Shown: in pieces, positions 7,007-11,714 of the stretch | Layout of the letters: every line of letters starts with the position of its first letter | Numbering within the stretch: position 1 is the stretch's first letter | From: an uncultured Lachnospiraceae bacterium | Lineage (GTDB): Bacteria > Bacillota > Clostridia > Lachnospirales > Lachnospiraceae | Direction of reading: 5' to 3' | Assembly (NCBI GenBank): GCA_902796045.1 | Contig: CADBNQ010000042.1 | Span: 1-11,714 of the forward strand | Length of the DNA: 11,714 nucleotides | Notes under the pieces: model-generated | What the model was told of the DNA's origin: nothing | The model's input: only the letters and a program-made list of their open reading frames with translations | The model's database searches: none | Made by a program: the position numbers and the translations under genes

Positions 7007-8239
7007 TCAGCTGCGATGGCATGGCTCCATGCTTCTTTCCAGTATGCCCTTCATATAGGCAATCGCCAGACCATAATTGGTGACAGGTATCCCCTGGTCT
7101 GCTGCGCACTTCATCCTGAAACGGACTTCCCTTTCTCCCAGCATACAGCCTCCACAGTGGATCACGAGCCGGAATCCTGACAGGTCTTCCGGAAAGTCCC
7201 TTCCGGAGGATGTCACGATCTCGATTTCTTTTCCGGTATGCTGTCTGATCCAGTTGGGAATCTTGACAGTCCCTATATCTTCGCACTGGCGGTGATGTGT
7301 GCACCCCTCAGCGATAAGAATCCTGTCACCATCCTCCAGCCGGTCCAGAGTTTTGACACCAGTATAGGCCGCATCCAGGAATCCTTTATATCTTGCCATA
7401 AGGATAGAGAAGGAAGTCAGTGCGATCTCCCCGGGCACTTCTTTAGCAACACGTTCAAACACCTGACTGTCTGTGATGACAAGGGCAGGCGGACATGTAA
7501 GAACCGAGAGAGCCTGCGATAACTGGTCCTCCCTGACGCAGACGGCCGCAGCATCTGCCTCCAGAATATCTCTGATGACCTGCTGCTGGGGAAGGATCAG
7601 CCTCCCCTTCGGTGCAGATTCATCGATGGGTATCACTAAGACCACAGTATCCCCTGGACTGATCAGATCTCTCACCAGAGACCTTGTTTCTTCCTGCGCC
7701 TTCCCGAATAAGGCAATCTTTTCTTTCAGCTCCCATATACCACTGCGGTGCAGGGCACTGACAGACATAGCTGCTTCTTTATGCCCGGCTGCCAGGTCCG
7801 AGCTGTCCCAAAAGGCAGCCATGTTTTCCTTGATCCTGTCCTCTACCAGGTCTTCTTTATTAAAGACAACCAGCCAGGGAAGCTTCTTCTCCTCAAAGAT
7901 CCGCAGGAGTTCCTGATCCTGCGGGGTGATTCCTGTCAGGTGATCTGTGACCAGAACCGCGATATCTGTCCTGTTGAGGATCTGCCGCATTTTCCTGACC
8001 CGAAGTTCCCCCAGTTCTCCCTCATCATCATATCCAGGTGTATCTATGATCAGCACCGGTCCTATGGGGAGCAGCTCCATGGCCTTGCGGACAGGATCTG
8101 TGGTCGTCCCTTTTGTGGGGGAAACCACAGCCAGATCCTGGTCGGTGACGGCATTGACAAGACTGGACTTGCCAACATTGCGCCGGCCGAAAAAACCGAT
8201 GTGGAGTCTCTCTCCGGATGGAGTATCATTCAGGCTCAT
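7007..8239 (-). CDS. hydF: [FeFe]-hydrogenase H-cluster maturation GTPase HydF
   Basis: HydF is the scaffold GTPase that receives the 2Fe subcluster built by HydE and HydG and delivers it to apo-[FeFe]-hydrogenase. At 410 aa it has normal length. The N-terminal Era-like GTPase domain shows the P-loop GRRNVGKSS (18-26), switch threonines in GTTTDP (44-49), DTPG (66-69), NKED (127-130) and SAL (161-163). A dimerisation region follows. The C-terminal cluster-binding domain has EGCTHHRQCEDIG (311-323) with C313 and H315, and HCGGCM (361-366) with C362 and C365. Together these form the CxH...CxxC pattern that ligates the HydF [4Fe-4S] cluster. The family-typical PVTNYGLAIAY (385-395) is near the end. 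Its ATG overlaps the upstream gene's TGA (ATGA), and a GGAGAG site lies seven bases ahead. HydE, HydG and hydrogenase genes are not in the window, so hydF is separated from its partners. Confidence 0.96.
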   Translation of the reverse strand: MSLNDTPSGERLHIGFFGRRNVGKSSLVNAVTDQDLAVVSPTKGTTTDPVRKAMELLPIGPVLIIDTPGYDDEGELGELRVRKMRQILNRTDIAVLVTDHLTGITPQDQELLRIFEEKKLPWLVVFNKEDLVEDRIKENMAAFWDSSDLAAGHKEAAMSVSALHRSGIWELKEKIALFGKAQEETRSLVRDLISPGDTVVLVIPIDESAPKGRLILPQQQVIRDILEADAAAVCVREDQLSQALSVLTCPPALVITDSQVFERVAKEVPGEIALTSFSILMARYKGFLDAAYTGVKTLDRLEDGDRILIAEGCTHHRQCEDIGTVKIPNWIRQHTGKEIEIVTSSGRDFPEDLSGFRLVIHCGGCMLGEREVRFRMKCAADQGIPVTNYGLAIAYMKGILERSMEPCHRS

Positions 8240-8946
8240 AGTCTTCTCTCCTTACCTGCAAGGTCTTTGATAACCTCCCCTGCCATTATCATTCCGCAGA
8301 CAGGGGGAACAAAAGCGATGCTGCCGGGTACGATCTCTTCACCCTCCCGGTAATCAGGTTTTATCGCTGTCTCCTCAGAATACACAACCTTCAGCTTTCT
8401 GATATTTCTTTTCTTCAGTTCGCGTCTCATGACCCGGGCCAGAGGACATACCCTGGTATCGTAGATATCAGAAATCTTCAGGGCCGTCGGATCCAGCTTA
8501 TTGCCGGCTCCCATGGCGCTGATAATCGGGATGCCTGCCTTTTCGGCCTGAAGGACCAGCTCGATCTTGGCTGTGACCGTATCTACGGCATCAACGATAT
8601 AGTCCATGTCCCGAAAAGGAAAATCACCGGCATTGTCCGGCAGGAGAAAGAGTCTGTAGGTATTGACCCTGATCTGAGGATTGATATCCAGGGCCCTCTC
8701 TTTCATCACATCCACTTTGTAGGAACCGATGGTGCTGTGCAGGGCAATGATCTGTCTGTTCAGGTTGCTGAGACTGACCTGGTCAGGATCCACAAGGTCA
8801 AGGGCTCCGATCCCGCTTCTTGCCAGTGCCTCACAACAGGCTCCGCCCACACCGCCGATGCCGAAAACCGCGACCCGGGCGCCGGATAAGCGCCGGAGGG
8901 CCTGGTCACCCAGCAGGAGCCCTGTTCTGGAAAATGCCTCCGTCAT
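8236..8946 (-). CDS. tcdA: TcdA/CsdL-like tRNA t6A dehydratase (E1-like)
   Basis: This 236-aa protein is of the ThiF/MoeB/E1 superfamily, TcdA type. TcdA uses ATP to cyclise N6-threonylcarbamoyladenosine at tRNA position 37 to the hydantoin form ct6A. Features are the Rossmann nucleotide loop VFGIGGVGG (27-35), LVDPDQVSLSNLNRQ (51-65) with the acidic D53 and the N61-L-N63-R-Q65 ATP-site motif, VDAVDTVTAKIEL (118-130), GAGNKLDPT (146-154), and the family-typical DTRVCPLARVMRRELKK (163-179). The N-terminus FSRTGLLLG resembles the usual TcdA start. It lacks zinc-binding CxxC pairs, which argues against ThiF or MoeB. At 236 aa it is somewhat shorter than E. coli TcdA (268 aa), missing the C-terminal tail. 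It starts four bases after the kinase stop and overlaps hydF by four bases, so the three genes should be co-translated. No csdA/csdE-like sulfur transferase is next to it. Confidence 0.9.
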   Translation of the reverse strand: MTEAFSRTGLLLGDQALRRLSGARVAVFGIGGVGGACCEALARSGIGALDLVDPDQVSLSNLNRQIIALHSTIGSYKVDVMKERALDINPQIRVNTYRLFLLPDNAGDFPFRDMDYIVDAVDTVTAKIELVLQAEKAGIPIISAMGAGNKLDPTALKISDIYDTRVCPLARVMRRELKKRNIRKLKVVYSEETAIKPDYREGEEIVPGSIAFVPPVCGMIMAGEVIKDLAGKERRL

Positions 8947-8950
8947 CTCT

Positions 8951-10492
8951 TTATCGTATCTCCCTTAAGGTCTCAAATGCCTTGCTCAGCTCACTCTTTA
9001 CAAGGCGATTCTTCAATTCATACTGAGACCTGTAGAAATCTGTCAGCTCCTTCCTGGGCTGGAAGACATTCTTAAACTTCAGATGCCTGTCGATGGTCTC
9101 TTCAATCTCCTTGATGTCTCCCACTGCATAGGCGCCAAAGAGGCAGTTTGTCATGACAGCCCCTGCAGCATTCTCCAGGGTGATGGTGGTACTGCCAAGC
9201 ATATCGGCTTTCATCTGATTCCACAGGTCATCCCGGCTTCCTCCCTCAGTGATAGAGATACGGCTCAAATCTATACCGGCCTCCCGGTAAAGGTCGGTAA
9301 TCTCCATATAATCATAGCCGATTGCCTCCAGTACTGCCCGCCAGAGCACATACTGGTCCGTATCCATGGTCATATTGAGGAAGCAGCCGATGGCATCTCT
9401 GCTGTCCCCTGTTCCTCCGGTCAGATACGGGAGGAACAGGACGCCATTCGACCCGGCCGGGATCTCTCCAGCCCTGGCGCTTAAGACCTGATAATAGTCT
9501 CCGTCTTCTTCCTGTTTGCAGATATTGTCTTTATACCAGCGCAATGCCAGTCCGCCTGTCCGGATATATCCCCAGTAGAAATAAGTTCCGGGCAGTGTCC
9601 CGCTGTTAAAGATCAGTCCTGATCCCTTCCGGCTTAATTCCGGGATGATCCCTGTGGTGGATACACAGAACATGGAACAGGTTCCGGCCACATCGACTGC
9701 CTGACCCGCTTCACGGTTTCCGCTTCCGATCATGGACTGCATGGTATCTCCCGCACCGCCGCAGACAGGAATCCCCGCAGGAAATCCGGTGCGGGCGGCA
9801 TTCTCCTCTGTCAGATGACCGATGATATCCCAGGGTTTGACGATGCGGGGCATCATAGTCTCAGGGATACCCAGTATGTCAAGCTGTTCTTTTGACCAGC
9901 ATTTATCCTCTACCTTATATCCAAGTCCCCAGCCGGACATGGTACCCCAGTCAATAAACATCTGGTCAGCACCAAGGCCTGCCAGATGGCCAAGGACATA
10001 GGGGGCATTGTGGATGAACTTCTTACCATTACGACGGAACTCTTCTGAGTTCTTCAGGAACCAGCGGGCAAACATGGCCGGGAACATACAGTTCGCTTCA
10101 GGATTACCGGTCTCCCTGCCCCAGATATCCAGATCCCAGCTGTTAACCAGGTCTGCATCCTCAGCTGTCCTGGAATCCAGGTAATTGATATAAGGTGTGA
10201 TGGCATTGCCCTCAGCATCTACTCCGCAGATACCGCAGATAATGCCGTCTCCCATGATGGAGCGTACATCAGAAGGATCAAGTCCTTTTTCCTTAAGCTG
10301 ATCTGCACACTCCTTCATCCCCTTTATAGTCAGCTCAAAATATTCATCGCAATCCATGGCCACCCAGCCCGGTTCCGGGTAAGTGAGTGTCGTCGGGGAA
10401 CTGGAGGAAGCCAGACACTGCATACTCTCATCATACACTGCCACTTTCACACTCTGTGTCCCTGCATCAAAACCAAGATAATAATTAGCCAT
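8951..10492 (-). CDS. FGGY-family carbohydrate kinase
   Basis: This 513-aa cytosolic kinase transfers phosphate from ATP to a sugar or polyol; the family includes xylulokinase, gluconokinase, ribulokinase and glycerol kinase. The N-terminal FGGY_N domain opens with the ATP-phosphate loop GFDAGTQSVKVAVYD (7-21). YLDSR (104-108) and IDWGTMSGWGL (180-190) are at substrate positions. The catalytic base is likely D249 in GGAGDTMQSMIGSG (245-258). The C-terminal domain carries AGTCSMF (269-275), LPYLTGGTG (354-362) and the signature-like EGGSRDDLWNQMKADMLG (416-433). Residues lining the sugar site do not match the classic xylulokinase pattern, so the substrate cannot be named. The ATG at 10492 has AGGGAGG eight bases upstream and follows the DJ-1 gene stop by 21 bases. 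No sugar transporter, isomerase or regulator accompanies it in the window, which is unusual for this family. Confidence 0.9.
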   Translation of the reverse strand: MANYYLGFDAGTQSVKVAVYDESMQCLASSSSPTTLTYPEPGWVAMDCDEYFELTIKGMKECADQLKEKGLDPSDVRSIMGDGIICGICGVDAEGNAITPYINYLDSRTAEDADLVNSWDLDIWGRETGNPEANCMFPAMFARWFLKNSEEFRRNGKKFIHNAPYVLGHLAGLGADQMFIDWGTMSGWGLGYKVEDKCWSKEQLDILGIPETMMPRIVKPWDIIGHLTEENAARTGFPAGIPVCGGAGDTMQSMIGSGNREAGQAVDVAGTCSMFCVSTTGIIPELSRKGSGLIFNSGTLPGTYFYWGYIRTGGLALRWYKDNICKQEEDGDYYQVLSARAGEIPAGSNGVLFLPYLTGGTGDSRDAIGCFLNMTMDTDQYVLWRAVLEAIGYDYMEITDLYREAGIDLSRISITEGGSRDDLWNQMKADMLGSTTITLENAAGAVMTNCLFGAYAVGDIKEIEETIDRHLKFKNVFQPRKELTDFYRSQYELKNRLVKSELSKAFETLREIR

Positions 10493-10513
10493 AAAATTAA
10501 CCTCCCTGGCCTT

Positions 10514-11026
10514 TCATCCAAAAAGTACTCGGATGTAATCCTTCATGTAGTCCGGCAGATCCGGCGGTCTCCTGGCAGAAACTATATTGCCGTCCACCAC
10601 GGAGGCCTGGTCCACCCAGGTTGCTCCTGCATTGGTCATATCGTCTTTGATTCCCGGGGTGCTGGTCACAGTCTTTCCATTCAGGATACCTGCTGAGATC
10701 AATACCCAGCCGGCATGGCAGATCTGACCGATCGGCTTTCCTGCCTCATTCATCTCCCTTGTAATCTGTAAGACTTTAGGAAATCTGCGCAGTTTGTCCG
10801 GGGCCCAGCCGCCCGGCACAAGCAGCCCGTCATAATCTGCAGAAGAGACATCATTAAAAGAACAGTCTGACTCATAAGGTACACCGTATTTGCCATGATA
10901 TATGTGATGGGCCTTCTCTCCTGCCACATCAACACGGCATCCTTCTTCTCTGAGCCGGAGGACCGGATAGGTCAGTTCCAGATCTTCAAAGTCATCACCG
11001 ATCAACGCAAGGATTCTTTTTCCCAT
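10514..11026 (-). CDS. DJ-1/PfpI superfamily protein
   Basis: At 170 aa this is a single-domain DJ-1/PfpI protein of the YhbO/YraA/PfpI type, related to enzymes described as intracellular proteases, glyoxalase III or protein deglycases acting on methylglyoxal-type damage. Evidence is GDDFEDLEL (10-18) with the conserved acidic residue near the active site, LLVPGGWAPDKLR (68-80), the nucleophile elbow GQICHAGWVLISAG (100-113) with C103 and H104, the TSTPGIKDD stretch (121-129), and the closing VVDGNIVSARRPPDLPDY (143-160). All catalytic parts are present. It is the first gene of the seven-gene minus-strand run. The ATG has AAAGGAG nine bases upstream and a strong promoter about 50-80 bases upstream. 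The superfamily call is firm; the physiological reaction is not determined. Confidence 0.93.
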   Translation of the reverse strand: MGKRILALIGDDFEDLELTYPVLRLREEGCRVDVAGEKAHHIYHGKYGVPYESDCSFNDVSSADYDGLLVPGGWAPDKLRRFPKVLQITREMNEAGKPIGQICHAGWVLISAGILNGKTVTSTPGIKDDMTNAGATWVDQASVVDGNIVSARRPPDLPDYMKDYIRVLFG

Positions 11027-11077
11027 AGTATATTCTCCTTTCTCTATTACCTTATATAAATCAGCAGCTATTTTTTT

Positions 11078-11106
11078 ATTCTATCATATCAGGATGTAAA
11101 GGTCAA
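11078..11106 (-). promoter_or_regulatory. Sigma-A-like promoter of the seven-gene operon
   Basis: On the minus strand TTGACC (11101-11106) and TAGAAT (11078-11083) are 17 bases apart, one mismatch each from consensus. Predicted start is near 11072, giving a leader of about 45 bases before the DJ-1 gene. No comparably clear promoter was noticed in the short gaps of the operon, consistent with one transcript. Confidence 0.75.
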
Positions 11107-11115
11107 AAGCTATCA

Positions 11116-11128
11116 GGGATTGAATCCC
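11116..11128. promoter_or_regulatory. Short perfect inverted repeat, candidate operator
   Basis: GGGATTGAATCCC is a 13-base perfect inverted repeat with one central base. It lies about ten bases upstream of the operon -35 box. A second, weaker repeat, CCAAGGCATTGG (11127-11138, four-base arms), overlaps its edge. Position suits an activator or regulator site, but no regulator gene is in the window. Confidence 0.35.
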
Positions 11129-11157
11129 AAGGCATTGGATTTAAAGAAAAAACTTGT

Positions 11158-11178
11158 TATTTGTTTAATTTACAAATA
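11158..11178. promoter_or_regulatory. Inverted repeat over the -35 box, candidate operator
   Basis: Arms TATTTGT (11158-11164) and ACAAATA (11172-11178) pair perfectly across a 7-base AT spacer. The right half covers the -35 box (11169-11174) of the rightward promoter, the classical place for a repressor site. The AT-rich composition raises the chance of coincidence. Confidence 0.4.
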
Positions 11179-11197
11179 TTCTTACATGTGCTATAAT
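11169..11197 (+). promoter_or_regulatory. Strong extended -10 promoter of the GHL10 gene
   Basis: TTTACA (11169-11174) and a perfect TATAAT (11192-11197) have a 17-base spacer, and TGC directly before the -10 gives the extended TGn motif. The predicted start near 11204 leaves a leader of about 54 bases. Confidence 0.8.
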
Positions 11198-11240
11198 GAA
11201 AATAATAAACGGATATCACTATCTTGACTTTATCCAATTG

Positions 11241-11247
11241 AAAGGAG
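11241..11247 (+). promoter_or_regulatory. Ribosome binding site of the GHL10 gene
   Basis: AAAGGAG lies ten bases before the ATG at 11258 and supports that start, which also begins a clear signal peptide. Confidence 0.75.
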
Positions 11248-11257
11248 CTTTTCCAAA

Positions 11258-11714
11258 ATGAAACCTTACTGTAAACGCTCTGTGACGGCCATATTTGCCA
11301 TGATCATCACATTGATCGCCGCAAGTCTTCTTCCTTTTTTCACGGAAGCAGAGGCAGCTGTCCTGCCGGAACCGAAAGAATACCGTGCCTTCTGGTTTTC
11401 CTATTATAACTATTCGAATTACCGGCAGAAAAACAAGATCAGGAACGAAGAAACCTTCCGGCAGTACTTTAATGATGTAATCACGAAAGGAAAGTCTCTT
11501 GGCATGAACACCATCATTGTCCAGGTCAGACCTTTTGGTGATGCCCTGTACAAGTCCGCTTACTACCCATGGTCAGATTTGATCTCCGGAAAGCAGGGGA
11601 CAGACCCCGGATTTGACCCTCTGGCTGTCATGACCAAAGCAGCCCACGACCAGGGACTGCGGATCGAGGCCTGGATCAACCCCTACCGGGTATCCGGATC
11701 GACCAGCTTCAGCC
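11258..11714 (+). CDS. Exported GHL10/DUF187 (YngK-like) protein, 5' part
   Basis: The gene runs off the window end after 152 codons plus one base, so no stop is seen. It opens with a Sec signal peptide: MKPYCKR, a hydrophobic stretch at about 9-28, and a probable cut after AEA (31-33). The mature part begins the glycosyl-hydrolase-like 10 domain, with REAFW-like YRAFWFSYYNY (42-52), the strand NTIIVQVRPFGDALYKS (84-100), FDPLAVMTKAAHDQGLRIEAW (119-139, split across the barrel helix and strand) and INPYRV (140-145). These match the DUF187/YngK family of extracytoplasmic TIM-barrel proteins, thought to act on glycans, possibly peptidoglycan-derived or surface sugars. No lipobox cysteine is present, so it is probably secreted or held by a later domain outside the window. 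It is divergent from the operon and has its own strong promoter. Substrate and activity are not established by this fragment. Confidence 0.87.
   Translation, partial: MKPYCKRSVTAIFAMIITLIAASLLPFFTEAEAAVLPEPKEYRAFWFSYYNYSNYRQKNKIRNEETFRQYFNDVITKGKSLGMNTIIVQVRPFGDALYKSAYYPWSDLISGKQGTDPGFDPLAVMTKAAHDQGLRIEAWINPYRVSGSTSFS

Noticed and set aside
7748..8353. A 201-codon plus-strand open frame
   Set aside because: It is antisense to hydF and the end of tcdA, both with complete family motifs. The product is low-complexity and Pro/Ser/Gln-rich, typical of a shadow frame.
1..11714. Mobile element, phage, CRISPR or toxin-antitoxin system
   Set aside because: No transposase, integrase, direct-repeat array, att-like repeat or small toxin pair was seen; gene content and style are uniform across the window.

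Overview
The window looks like a chromosomal segment of a strictly anaerobic, Gram-positive member of the Clostridia, most likely a Lachnospiraceae-type gut bacterium. Pointers are a HydF maturase for [FeFe]-hydrogenase, an orphan TrpB2-type tryptophan synthase beta chain, strong purine-rich ribosome binding sites, sigma-A-like promoters with 17-bp spacers, and three Sec-exported proteins of a kind common in that group. The family assignment is inference from gene content and style, not from a marker gene.

Layout: (1) 60-1433, plus strand, trpB2. (2) 1469-1536, a long hairpin whose T tract lies on the minus strand, so it best serves the gene at 1587-2282. (3) 1587-2282, minus strand, a small, tyrosine- and lysine-rich exported protein of unknown function. 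(4) 2283-2490, a divergent intergenic region with one recognisable promoter per direction. (5) 2491-3375, plus strand, a DUF89/AF1104-type putative metal-dependent phosphatase, followed by a hairpin shared by two converging transcripts. (6) 3493-11026, minus strand, a seven-gene run transcribed from right to left: DJ-1/PfpI protein, FGGY sugar kinase, TcdA-like tRNA-modification enzyme, HydF, ABC-F ATPase, ProB, and an exported GDPD-like protein. Gaps between these genes run from -4 to 28 nt, and a good promoter lies just upstream, so one operon is likely. (7) 11027-11257, a second divergent region with two strong promoters and two inverted repeats that could be operators. (8) 11258 to the window end, plus strand, the first 152 codons of an exported GHL10/DUF187 (YngK-like) glycosidase-type protein.

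The operon mixes functions: carbonyl or protein-damage handling (DJ-1), sugar phosphorylation, tRNA t6A cyclisation, hydrogenase H-cluster assembly, ribosome-associated ATPase, proline synthesis and a surface phosphodiesterase. It is therefore better read as a lineage-specific housekeeping operon than as one pathway. HydE, HydG, the hydrogenase itself, ProA, TrpA and other trp genes are all absent from the window.

No tRNA, rRNA, CRISPR array, transposase, phage gene or integration site was seen. No gene-free stretch exceeds 300 bases. I found no convincing undescribed defence or mobile system. The most unusual items are the mixed hydF operon, the inverted repeats in the 11.1-kb divergent region, the GDPD-like protein with altered active-site motifs, and the exported protein with a strongly basic tail.
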